A DNA stretch of 64,000 nt from contig NC_134572.1 of NCBI RefSeq assembly GCF_050947875.1, positions 117,342,709 to 117,406,708 on the forward strand, read 5' to 3'. Both the position numbers and the translations under genes were made by a program. The stretch is from Dermacentor variabilis. Taxonomy: Eukaryota; Arthropoda; Arachnida; Ixodida; Ixodidae. Of the stretch, positions 39,172 to 47,829 are shown one piece after another (positions within the stretch are counted from its first letter, which is position 1; each line of letters starts with the position of its first letter). The notes under the pieces are model-generated. The model had not been told where the DNA came from. It ran no database searches and saw only the letters and a list, made by a program, of their open reading frames with translations.

Positions 39172-42100
39172 CTGCATGAGAAAGCAAGAGTGAGAGAGGG
39201 AGGGGAAACACTTTGAAAGAACCGTTCTCATTTTACCGACTGTTTTTGGTTCTTGGTATACATGAATGCTTTCTTCCCCTGCTAATTGTCCGTTATTGTT
39301 GCAGTGATGCTCAAACGCTACAGCGATAGTGATTTATAAATAGTGAATAATAAGTGAAGTTATAGTGAACTTCAAAGTGATAGGGCAGCGACGCAAGCGT
39401 TTGCTGCGACATTCAGGCTCCCTTTCTATGTTGTAGGTAACAGGCACGAGTGTTCACGATATCGACAAGCTTATAGTGAAGAATGCGATGTGGTCGCAGC
39501 CCCGTCATGTCGAAGACAATGTCTTCTCAGCCGACCTCAGAAGGATTTGGTGCATATGAGATCTGGGTATCTTGTAACCACTTATAGAAAAAAACGGTCC
39601 GTTGGGTGACTTGTAGATGTCGTATGAACACGACAAGGATGTTAAATTATATACCTCATCATGTTAAGAATACGTATACCAATAGTTAGCAACTAAGGAT
39701 ATAATAAAAAACGAGTGTAAGTATAGCCGTAAACTAGCTGGGATTCGAGTCTTTGTGTCGTTGTCGGCTCCTGCCGTGCCGCGGCCAAATGCAATCTAAC
39801 TGCCGTGCCCTCCGCCAAATGGCGTAGAAATAACCAAACAAAGGTTATCTGATTGGTGGCTAAAATCAAGGCAAGAGTGAAATTTCACCCTACCACTAAG
39901 TACAAAATATTTTATTAGTCACGGCTAGGTGGCGTGTGCCGCCGCCCGATTTAAAGAATTCAGCCTTATCCATCCATCCATCCATCCATCCATCCGATGG
40001 AAACAAAGTACCATGGAGATTTACAAACACGGCAAGAAAAAAATGAAGAGTTCAGGAAGGTAAAGGGGAGTGCCTCGCGATTTGAGGCCCGAGCTAGCTG
40101 GCTGCACGCGGACAACAGACACGATTAGAGGATTGGGGACAAAAAAAAGCAATAATGAGATGAATAGAACTGGAGCCATTGCAAGCGCAGGTAACGGTAA
40201 AATGCAGCGACAGAGGTTTTAAATGCGAAAGTTAAGATCGAGATCAGGTCGGCGAAAGGCTAAATAACAGTAGATGTAGTAAAACCTGGTTTAATTGGGC
40301 AGGTTAGGTGACACATTGTGCGTGCCCCGTTTCAAAGAAGGATGCCAATAAACATCATCACCACCATCATCATCGATAGCACTTCTCGCTGCGCACGCGT
40401 CGCCGCGCACGGCGTGAAGCAGGGAGCGCGCATCAAGGAATCCTAGAATTCGAGAGGGAGGAGAGCTCGTTCGGAGAAGCGTGCACGCGGAGGCAAAAGC
40501 GACGCGCCGGCCTCACTGACTTGTACTACTCACTGGCCGGTCTCGCCAACGCCCTAACGTGACTCGGTATCTCTCAGTGTCTGAGAGGGGATGCGGAACG
40601 ACAACATGCCGCCGCGTCGAAAAACAATTGTAGACACTGAAGAGAGGAAAACGCAAGCGCGCCGAGGCTAAGCGCATCGGAGGGGCCACTGAGAGGCAGG
40701 GCACCAGCCACGCCAAGAAGACGGCCGAAACTAGCGAGACCCGTCTCGCCGAAATGCTCGATTCGTATCGCGCTCGCGAGGAGCTACGCGGGACGTAGAG
40801 CAGCGTTTTGGGGGCTCTAGCGGAAGAGTCACCCAACACAGATGCGTGCATGGCTGCACGAGGCTTCTGAAGAAAACAACGAGCGCCTCTTACGTTGCGA
40901 GACGGTCAAGGATAGCGTCATCGTACATTTGCGTGAAAGACGATAACATTAAGATACGAATTAAGTGAATAATAAACATGAAAAACAGACAAAATAAACA
41001 ACGATGTGCGTCGCCACTTGACTGACACTTTTTCTTCAGCAGCAGCGCTTAACGCGCAAAGCGTTAGTTTATAAGGCAGCATATTTGAGTTCATTGCGAT
41101 GGAGGCGCCACGCGGGTAGTCACGTAGGTTCTTTTCTTGTTCTTATCTAGCGGATTTTCCTTGTGGAAAAAGATATGTGCAATACATATAAAGTTAAATA
41201 ACGCTAAATATGCTTTGAAGCTTCATCGTTAGAAGATATTCCTTAAATTATAGGGCTTGCGAAGCTGGTTAATAATTATTCAGTAATTATGCTTTACAGA
41301 CTGCCAAGTTAGCCTAACTCGCTTGTTAGAGTGGCCGAAACGCTTCATGTTGCGTCGTCTGTAATGACCTTGGCTAAAGGTAGCGCACCCAAGATATTGC
41401 GCATCTGTATCTGTGTCAAAATAGCACACCTGTATCGGAGCGCCGTAACTAATAAAGGTACCCACTTCAGTTCGAGTTTATTGAACTTCACCATGACATT
41501 GTACATCACACAGCACATACCTGCGGAGACCCACCCTACCGGTGACAAAGAATAAATTTAGTACACATTGACGTGAAAACGCTTGCCGCCTTTCGATGGG
41601 GGCGAAATGCAAGAACGTCTGTGTCCCGTGCATAGGGGGCACGTTAAGTACCCCCTGGTAGTCAAAATGAATCCGCATTCCTCAACTACGGCGTGCGTCA
41701 TAATCAAATCGTGGTTTCGGCACGAAAACGCCAGAATTCATTCGTTCAAAGCGCTTGCAAAGTTGCGATAAACACCATGTAAGTCGTTTCGTGTAGCACA
41801 CATGAAAAGTCAGAAGAATAAGCTTTCTTTTCTTCAATAACAAGCCATTAACCAAGAATAAGCACAATAGTCGCTATAATAACGGAATACACGAGAAAGT
41901 TACATTACAGAATAAGTAATAGTTCCGAAACTTGCTCTCTGTACTACGTTTTACTCGGGAACTCGTTTTTCACTTCCTCTATATTTACAGTTCAAGAACA
42001 ATAGTGTGTTGAAGAGTCTGCATGGTTGTCACAAAAGTCGCGTTATTTCCTCAATTCTCCACCCCTGCATCCTATGTATACACGCCTATTAAGCATCGCT

Positions 42101-45054
42101 TCTTAAAGAATGGGCCGCAATCCTACGTGCCGCACCGTTTCGCAAATGGTAGGGAACGGGATCTTGGGTACATCCAGAGCACGTTGAGCTATGTGCGTTC
42201 GGGACTGCTGTTTTGTGTGTGATTAAATTGTTCGCCGGAGAAGGTGACCGCTGGTAGGGTCGAAACCATGGTGGCTACACACCAGGGCTACGTGAGGCTG
42301 GGTGCATCCGTGGCTGTTGTTTTGTGTGCTATTAAATTGCTTGCCAGCGAAGGTGACCGCTAGCAGAGTCTGAGCCACGGTGGAAGCACGCCCGGCCTAC
42401 GTGAAGCCGGCTTCGTCGGCAGCTATTGTTTTGAGTGTGATTAAATTGACTGCCGGTGAAGGTGACCGCCAGTGGAGTCCGAACTACGGCGAGAGCCAGT
42501 GTGCGCGTGTGTGAGCCATGTCTAGACGTCAAGAGGTGAACGCCGACGCCTCGAGAGGCCTATAAAAGCGGGCCGATCCGACACTTCACTAGTCTGCTTC
42601 GGGGACGATAAACGAACGCCGAGCAACTCCCGGGCAAATAAGCGGCCGACATCACGCCCCGACACCGAACACCGCCAGCCGCCGTGGAAGCCAGCCGTCG
42701 ACGTCGAGGGTCACTTTTACGGGCCGCATCGGTTGGGACATACTGTCGGCGCGCCCGGTTTGCTGTATGTCACTTTTGATTCTGTGGACCCTAAATATTT
42801 GCTTTCCCGATTATTGCTTAGAAATGTAGGTTGAACTGATGTTAATTGTTCACGTTGCGATTAGACATCGTAATTGTTCAACATTGTTACACCCGTTCTT
42901 TCGAATTGTCACTTTCATACTTTTTCTGTCTAACATATTCGCATCCACTACTTAATGACGCCAGTTTGTTTTGTTGCTGAGAAATCACATTAAATTACTG
43001 CCCTTTGCTTGATTCCATCCGGCCTTTGTCTCGTTCACGACGGCAATTTGCGAAAGCCAAGCACCAGACTCCACCCTCTTATGCCACTACTCAGGAGGAG
43101 CTAACGCATCAACTCTGAGTCGTGACAATGGGCTGCTACCTCAGTTATCATGACTCCGTAAGTATAGTAAGGTATATAACACCGAATTCCGGCTATATAT
43201 TTCGTGAATAATCGAGGTCTAAAAGTGATAATAAGACTCCGTTAAATATGTTGGTGCCGCCTTAGTCTCGTCTGCAAAGTTTGGTTGCTCAATCGCACGT
43301 TATTTTGTTGCTGCAGCGTTGCCAGAGCACTATAAAAGAGACCACCTTCAAAGTACCATTACACGTTGTCGCGTGAAGAGATTCGTTAGCTGATTCCGCT
43401 TGTTGTGCGTCGGACAAAACTAAGTAAATCGGTTGCTGCGTGCACCGCTTTTGTTTCGTCCATAAACTAGGGTTACTCGAAACGTATGCACGACGGGTGA
43501 GGGGTCACGTGGTACTCACGGGCGATGGCACTCCCCGCAGCCAGTTCATGAAGTCCGTGAAGGCCGCCTTGATTCCGGCTGCGAATGGCATAGAACGAAG
43601 CACGTTTGCATGAACGGTCCCCTTCTCAGCAGTTCATTTGTACTCACGACAAACTATTTAGGGAACGTCACAGCTTCCCAAGAAAAGGGCAAAAGGCCGC
43701 ACAACAGACACACACAACAGCAGCTGCGTGATTTCGTAATAATGCGTTAGCTTGCGAAACTGAAATGCTTATATAGAGGTGTCATTGAAAGAACTGGTGA
43801 CAGCACGAGTGACGGATAGCGGGTGTTCCAGCAAATCGGCCTTCTGAAGTTGTAGAACATCTTCCATACCACCCGCGAACATGCACGCCTATATGATGGA
43901 TCCTTTTCTACAACAAATCAGTAAGCATTTGAAGATGAAGATCCGCACCTTCAAGACATGTATTTCATTGCCGGCGCCTGGACAACGTTTTTCTGCCATT
44001 TACTATTGACATCGAGCAAGCGCGCCCTTATAGAAAAAGATGTCCTGTGTTAGAAGTTAGGCTGATGCAGCGGACGCTTACACAATAACGTGCACTCATC
44101 GAGCGCCCATAGTGCGACCGGCGGTACGCGTATGGGCGCTCGATGAGTGCCTGACGACCTACCTCCGTAACCTGAAAGGTCGTGGAGTGTGGTTATGCCC
44201 CTGTAAGATAGACGTGCTATTACACGATTTTTTGTTACAGATAGTGACGTAGCTTATTTGCTTCGGATAAGGGTTCAAGCGATACCCATTTCTCATGCTC
44301 GACTCTGCACATGCTTAATTTGTCCAGTGCGTGTATCGGATGTCTTGCGCGCAGTCACGTTCACTTTCGATGTCACCTTCATCACCGATGTCTTCGCGGT
44401 TCCCTCATCCTCACTTTATCGGGCATAGAAGACAAGCCACTGTGGTAGTCCAGTGGCTATACGGCCTTCTGTTGGTGGGGTCGCGGGTTCGATCACCGAC
44501 CGCGACGGCAGCATTCTGCTGGTGGTGGGACGCAAAAAGCACATTTTTACTGGGGTTTTGGAGTGCCCTAAAAGACTTGCCGGCGGTCAGAGTCAAATTG
44601 TAGCTGTCCATACTACAGCGTCCTATAGAGCTCGGGCGAAAGCTTTGGAACGCTCGACACTATAACAATCAGTTCGAGAATGTTTCGGGGACCTTTTACG
44701 CATGTACAATACTGTCCATACCTGAGGCAAAAGCCTCCTCAGTATCAGGGCTCACAGAGGCTATAGTTTGGAATGGAGCTTGCAGGACAACTTGCTATTC
44801 GTACACCTGCTCCCCAGGCGCCATATCGGCGTCTTTTTTTCTAACGTCAAATCTCGGAGTCACTCACACCACGAGCGTTCGAAGAATTCGGAGGCCCCGT
44901 CGCGAAGGCTCCTGGCCCCGCTGGCGATGCTCTCCAGGATGCCCCGTTTCTTCACGCTGTGTCTCGCTGGCTCGCCGCCATCTTGAGCTGCGCACGACGC
45001 CAGCGCCGCTGCGGACGCCAGGAACGCCAGGAGCATCAAGGTGCGAGCGCCCAT
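38515..45054 (-). CDS. Three-exon gene for a secreted, Ser/Thr/Pro-rich protein of 300 residues (unknown family)
   Basis: This gene model is built from the sequence. Exon 1 is 45,054-44,868, exon 2 is 43,578-43,520 and exon 3 is 39,171-38,515, all on the minus strand, giving 903 coding bases including the stop. Each junction has a strong signal: donor T|GTGAGT at 44,867, acceptor TTCGCAG at 43,579, donor CCC|GTGAGT at 43,519 and acceptor CTCATGCAG at 39,172. The phases fit throughout: exon 1 leaves one base, exon 2 supplies two, and the second junction is in phase 0. The protein has a signal peptide, a KKR dibasic site, an amphipathic segment spanning exons 1 and 2, and a 218-residue tail rich in Ser, Thr, Pro, Ala and acidic residues, as in mucin-like secreted or salivary proteins. 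There are almost no cysteines. I recognise no family and assign no function. Additional or alternative exons cannot be excluded. Confidence 0.6.
39240..39960. other. Intron 2 sequence without a recognised element
   Basis: This AT-leaning sequence lies between exon 3 and a short simple repeat. A few repeated scraps (GTGATAGTGATTTATAA-like near 39,320-39,380, and TGCCGTGCC with CCAAATG at 39,772-39,835) suggest decayed repeats. I see no coding sequence or clear element. Confidence 0.4.
39969..39998. repeat. (CATC)n simple repeat
   Basis: Seven near-perfect CATC units form a short microsatellite inside intron 2 of the minus-strand gene. Confidence 0.9.
40255..40375 (+). mobile_element. RTE-like LINE 3' tail ending in a CAT/ATC microsatellite
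   Basis: The stretch ends with CGTTTCAAAGAAGGATGCCA, then ATAAACATCATCACCACCATCATCATCG. A GTTTCAAAG..GGATGCCAATAAA block followed by (CAT)n is what I know from the 3' ends of RTE-type retroelements in ticks and other invertebrates. No coding part is seen upstream. It lies in intron 2 of the minus-strand gene. Confidence 0.45.
40600..40800 (+). pseudogene. Short decayed coding remnant, Arg/Lys/Glu-rich
   Basis: From an ATG at 40,606 one frame reads MPPRRKTIVDTEERKTQARR and stops. A shifted frame continues EAKRIGGATERQGTSHAKK, then AETSETRLAEMLDSYRAREE, and ends at TAG 40,796. The charged, helical pattern resembles the starts of repeat-derived proteins with REAAAKRRR-type runs that I associate with tick genomes. 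At least one frameshift is needed, so it is a relic if coding at all. The surroundings (40,380-40,870) are CpG-rich. Confidence 0.3.
40870..41585. other. Intron 2 sequence without a recognised element
   Basis: The stretch is AT-rich with short open frames on both strands and no motif. TTAACGCGCAAAGCGTTA at 41,049-41,066 is a near-palindrome similar in core to the perfect one at 61,947. Confidence 0.35.
41586..41745 (+). mobile_element. Ruka-like SINE, diverged and 5'-truncated
   Basis: The SINE body is recognisable: TTTCGATGGGGGCGAAATGC, then CACGTTAAGTACCCCCTGG, CTACGGCGTGCGTCATAATC and GTGGTTTCGGCACG. It matches the same blocks in the better copies at 48,545 and 55,684 but carries many changes. 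The tRNA-like head is missing. It lies in intron 2 of the minus-strand gene. Confidence 0.7.
42160..42490 (+). repeat. Three 109-bp direct repeats upstream of a TATA box
   Basis: ATTAAATTG recurs at 42,222, 42,331 and 42,440, exactly 109 bp apart. Each copy is preceded by a G/T-rich TTTTG(T/A)GTGT run and followed by GAAGGTGACCGC. Copies differ by many point changes, so the amplification is old. Their place about 70-400 bp before TATAAAAG fits enhancer repeats in the U3 part of an LTR. Confidence 0.85.
42561..42595 (+). promoter_or_regulatory. TATA box and start region of the LTR-like element
   Basis: TATAAAAG at 42,561-42,568 is followed about 30 bases later by CACTTCACTAGTC, a plausible initiator. 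It points rightwards, opposite to the host gene. Confidence 0.5.
43320..43420 (+). promoter_or_regulatory. Isolated TATA-box promoter-like site
   Basis: CACTATAAAAGAGACC (TATAAAAG at 43,331-43,338) is followed by ACCATTACACGTTG about 25-30 bases later. It lies in the end of intron 2 nearest exon 2 and points opposite to the gene. No open frame of note follows. It may be a remnant of another LTR or chance. Confidence 0.25.
43520..43578 (-). CDS. Exon 2 of the secreted-protein gene (59 bp microexon)
   Basis: This short exon lies between TTCGCAG and GTGAGT. Completed by the single base from exon 1 it reads S, then GIKAAFTDFMNWLRGVPSP, and it ends on a codon boundary. The hydrophobic and charged residues alternate as in an amphipathic helix, continuing the helix-like segment of exon 1. 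Neither other frame fits the phase left by exon 1. It is too short to be found by ORF length; the support is the two splice signals and the phase match. Confidence 0.55.
44092..44150. repeat. Perfect 20-bp inverted repeat with 19-bp loop
   Basis: GCACTCATCGAGCGCCCATA at 44,092-44,111 is exactly complementary to TATGGGCGCTCGATGAGTGC at 44,131-44,150. The 19-base loop is GC-rich (GTGCGACCGGCGGTACGCG). It lies in intron 1 of the minus-strand gene. It could be the ends of a collapsed palindromic element or a hairpin in the intron RNA. Confidence 0.9.
44436..44635 (+). mobile_element. tRNA-headed SINE, diverged (Ruka-like group)
   Basis: The head reads TGGTAGTCCAGTGGCTATAC and GGTCGCGGGTTCGATCACCG, where GGTTCGATCA is a B-box-like Pol III promoter. 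The body then follows weakly (CAGCATTCTGCTGG, GGGACGCAAAAAGC) and ends near CTACAGCGTCCTATAGAG, matching CTACGGCGTGCCTCATAA of the good copies. It lies in intron 1 of the minus-strand gene. Confidence 0.6.
44868..45054 (-). CDS. Exon 1 of the secreted-protein gene: signal peptide and dibasic site
   Basis: The ATG at 45,054 sits in ACAACATGG, a good initiation context. An in-frame ATG lies upstream, but the AG of CCCGAGCAG at 45,063-45,062 suggests that upstream part is intron, so I chose the inner start. The first 20 or so residues are a clear signal peptide (MGARTLMLLAFL, then Ala-rich), with likely cleavage near CAA|QDGG. HSVKKRG follows at about residues 32-38, a possible furin-type site, and then GILESIASGARSLRDGASEF, which looks amphipathic. 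The exon ends one base into a codon at 44,868 before GTGAGT. If the intron were not spliced, the frame would stop two codons later. Confidence 0.65.
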
Positions 45055-45060
45055 GTTGTC

Positions 45061-45265
45061 CCTGCTCGGGAAACAGAAGTGGATTGTAATCACAGCACTA
45101 AGTCAGTTGAGACGGATACGGTTTGGAAGCTTTGTTTTGAATAATTCGGCGAAAGACCTTTGGTTACTAGCGGAGAAAATGAAAGCCGAGTTACCTGTCT
45201 TGAATTGCGCTCCCAAGCTTCCTCGCTGGCGCGTGAATGTGACGTGACGTCGCGTATATCGAAGT
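45061..45265 (-). promoter_or_regulatory. Likely promoter and 5' untranslated exon of the secreted-protein gene
   Basis: On the minus strand a possible 5' untranslated exon ends at AAGACAG|GTAACT (45,195/45,194). An acceptor, TTTCCCGAGCAG, lies at 45,062, so a 132-bp intron would join it to GGACAACATGG. Just upstream lies CGCGACGTCACGTCAC (45,254-45,240 region), which contains a CRE-like GACGTCA and a second CGTCA half-site. A weak TATA-like ATATAC is at about 45,257. The start of transcription is inferred and not shown by the sequence alone. Confidence 0.35.
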
Positions 45266-45269
45266 ATAT

Positions 45270-45770
45270 TATCCTATTTACACCAGTTTTAGTAAATCTC
45301 GAAACTCGCTACGTCGAGTAGTTAGTTCGCTTACAATGCAATTAATAGATTAAATTCTTTTACAGAGAAACTATTAACTAGATCCCCATGTAACGCAATT
45401 AATATCCATGACGTCTTGGTAAGCTGATCCAGGAGCTTCAAGGCACTGTCTCTGCCTTTCATGTCGCTCGTCGCTTTCATGTCGCTTTGCCTTTCACCAT
45501 CGTTTCTGTGGTTTTTCTGGACTTGCGAAGCATGCTTTGATAGCAAGTGTAACCGTATTGCTATTGCAAAAGCGTAATTTACTAATACCGCTTAAATCGA
45601 TATTGTTAGAGAGCACGAAATTGGTCGATTTGGTTTGTGAATACCATGGTAAACAGCGCAGGTGACAAGACAAGTGACAAAGACGGAATGCAATGCACTG
45701 ACGACATGGCCAGAAAGAAATACGGGACATCGGGCCCTTTGTCACGCAGCGCATTTCCCACGCAGCGCGT
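45270..45770. other. Intergenic stretch upstream of the minus-strand gene
   Basis: No gene or repeat family is recognised. A short direct repeat, CATGTCGCT / CATGTCGCTTTGCC, occurs at 45,459-45,495. Confidence 0.4.
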
Positions 45771-45771
45771 G

Positions 45772-45893
45772 TGTTAATTATTCGGCTCTTAAATATTCGA
45801 ACACTACTCGATATTCGATTTGATTCGCTTCGCTTCTAGCACTATTCGTGTTCGAATCGGTCTCGAAAATTACTCTTCGTACATCCCTAATTA
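45772..45893. repeat. ATTCGAAT-rich tick repeat
   Basis: The stretch is dense in ATTCG / TTCGAA / CGATATTCGATTTGATTCG words and ends in TACATCCCTAATT. Blocks like this are common in tick DNA as far as I remember. A second one lies at 56,990-57,075. Confidence 0.55.
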
Positions 45894-45894
45894 A

Positions 45895-46395
45895 AATAAC
45901 AAATGGAACATTAGGAGCCAATAAACAGTTTAGAGGGCACAAATTGTATCAACGTCAAAAAATAATAACACAAGTTAGCACACGCAAGCACTGACTTCTA
46001 TCTCTAAATCAATAAAGGAAAATGTGTGCGCTGAGGAAGGGGGGGGGGCTATTCAACAAAAAAGAACAAATGAAACGACAACGTGAGTCACTGCGCGCAC
46101 GCATGCTCGCACGGCTGGGCACTTAGAACACACGCCCGTAGTGATAACGAGGTATCTCACAGCAATAAATGCTCTCCTTTCAAGGCCTACAGTAGGTCAT
46201 GGCTGGTCTATAGTCGTTGCCTGCTTGAGGACGCGGCGAAGAACGTGAAACGACGTGTGCAAAAAACCAGCGCACACAAGGCAGGCTTTATTCACAATGA
46301 GCTCGCTCTAACGACATTTTGAGTAGCCCGAGGCGCCATTCAGCTGCGTGTATATTCTTAGGCTTAGTACCGGTTAAGCTCCCTTCCTTTCATAT
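45895..46395. other. Intergenic stretch, no feature recognised
   Basis: There are short open frames only, plus a run of G at 46,040-46,048 and CG-rich patches. Nothing is supportable as a gene. Confidence 0.4.
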
Positions 46396-46397
46396 AT

Positions 46398-46398
<1 letters not shown>

Positions 46399-46465
<67 letters not shown>
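46399..46465. repeat. (TC)n microsatellite
   Basis: About 33 uninterrupted CT units. Open frames that read through it are artefacts. Confidence 0.97.
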
Positions 46466-46467
<2 letters not shown>

Positions 46468-46844
46468 GAAGTTAACAGACAACAAAGATAAGGAAGGCAT
46501 GGCAAGTTAATGGTACGTTCGACTGGCTTCTACCGCGCTTCAACTGGATTTGCAGCGATGCGAAGCCATTTCGACTTTGGAGCCAAGGAAAAAGAATGCT
46601 ACAGAACGTGCTAGCTGCTCCCAGAGCAATAGGAGTATAACCTCGTGATCGAGTTTCTGTCGGATCTTGGTCGCGCTTCCACGCGATCGAAGGTGGGTGA
46701 GCGCTTCCGAGGGATCCGCGAGCTGGAGCACGCGGCGCTCCGAACAAACCAGGCGAATGTGTTCCGAGAGCTCGACCATCCCAATGTAAAGCGAGCTGCG
46801 AGAGCACTCTGTAAACCGCTCGAAAGCAGCCAGTCGAATGCACC

Positions 46845-47035
46845 ATAAGTGTCCTACAAGTGAAATGTAAAAATAGTACAGAAATGCACTGGTGGACGAA
46901 AAGACAATTTGCCGCCGGTGTGAGCCGAACCCACATCTTCCTCGTTAGATGTGCGATCTTCTATAACAATTCAGTTACAGCGACGGCAGTGTACCCCTGT
47001 CCACTCTTTTGTAGTATTTGTGCGCACTAGAGCTC
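46845..47035 (-). mobile_element. tRNA-derived SINE, second tick family, minus strand
   Basis: On the minus strand a tRNA-like head is visible: CTGAATTGTTATAGAAGATC, GCACATCTAACGAGGAAG, then GATGTGGGTTCGGCTCACAC, a good B box. A body follows (GGCAAATTGTCTTTTCGTCC, then ACCAGTGCATTTC). I recognise this from a frequent tick repeat that reads like a tRNA followed by TTTTCATCCACTTTCATTTC. A related, more diverged copy is at 56,625-56,810. Confidence 0.55.
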
Positions 47036-47233
47036 GCACACAGAAAATTTAGCTGTAGCGCAACACGTGGTCATGGCGGCGAATGTGGAACGGCGTCACA
47101 CTAACTCAGGATCAGGCAACTGGCACCCTACATTTGACATCAAGGCTGCCATATAGTCGCAACCGTCACGATAAAATCAACTAGAGGAATAAGGGAAACC
47201 AATATCAAGTCTGAAGCCAACTTCATTGAAACG

Positions 47234-47295
47234 CAAGGAGGTTAAAGGAAAACTTTAACCTCCTTGTTGGTTAAAGTTTTTCTTTAACCTCCTTG
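47234..47295. repeat. Fold-back repeat: one arm and two complementary arms
   Basis: CAAGGAGGTTAAAG (47,234-47,247) is complementary to CTTTAACCTCCTTG at 47,253-47,266 (5-base loop). The same arm recurs at 47,282-47,295, so the first arm can pair with either. The pattern suggests a template-switch or snap-back duplication. No gene is near. Confidence 0.9.
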
Positions 47296-47649
47296 TTGAA
47301 ACGTATAGCAATACTAAAAGGAGAACTAAAGTGCACGAAAGCACAACTTGTCGTGTCTCATAAGTTCCCATCACTTACTTTCAGAACCGCAGCCACATCA
47401 CATTTTTTTTTCTTGCTTAGGGACCTCAGTGAAGCAAATTTGGTGAGACCAAAAGTGCGCCTGTAAATGTTTTTCTCCCGAAGAATTATTTCGCCGTAAA
47501 AATTGAAATTGCTTTATTTGCCACGGCAACTGAGTTGGCCAAATACACTTCTTTCATCAAAATTAAAAACTATCGCGGGCACATTCTACACCAAATTCAG
47601 CTGCCTTTGCGCGTGATTTACTACCTCTTCTGCCTTTATCATGCTAGCT

Positions 47650-47655
47650 AAATAT

Positions 47656-47698
<43 letters not shown>

Positions 47699-47707
47699 TT
47701 TTATTTT
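47650..47707. repeat. (TTTA)n microsatellite, the LINE's 3' tail
   Basis: About 13 TTTA units, read as (AAAT)n on the LINE's coding strand directly after its 3' untranslated region. Simple tails of this kind mark the 3' end of many non-LTR elements. Confidence 0.9.
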
Positions 47708-47829
47708 GCCCTCAGGGCAAAGCATTACAGATGGGAGTGGGTAATACATAACAACACTGAAAATACAAACAGCAGAGAACAATAAATTACCAAGACAGAG
47801 ATAAGTTAGAATTTCTAAGTGATCAACAC

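Larger units (their letters stand above)
42027..43127 (+). mobile_element. Probable solo LTR (Gypsy-like), 1,101 bp
   Basis: The ends form a short inverted repeat, TGTCAC at the start and GTGACA at the end, giving the TG...CA ends usual for LTRs. The flanks are ATGGT (42,022-42,026) and ATGGG (43,128-43,132), a near-perfect 5-bp target duplication. Inside, in LTR order, are three 109-bp direct repeats, a TATA box (TATAAAAG, 42,561), and an ATTAAA at 42,989 that could serve polyadenylation. No internal region, primer-binding site or second LTR follows, so a solo LTR left by recombination is the simplest reading. It could also be another promoter-bearing insertion. It lies in intron 2 of the minus-strand gene. 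Confidence 0.5.

Noticed and set aside
38579..39193. Plus-strand frames opposite exon 3 (for example 38,888-39,193)
   Set aside because: GC-rich composition keeps the antisense frames open; they lack splice or start support, while the minus strand has a strong acceptor with matching phase.
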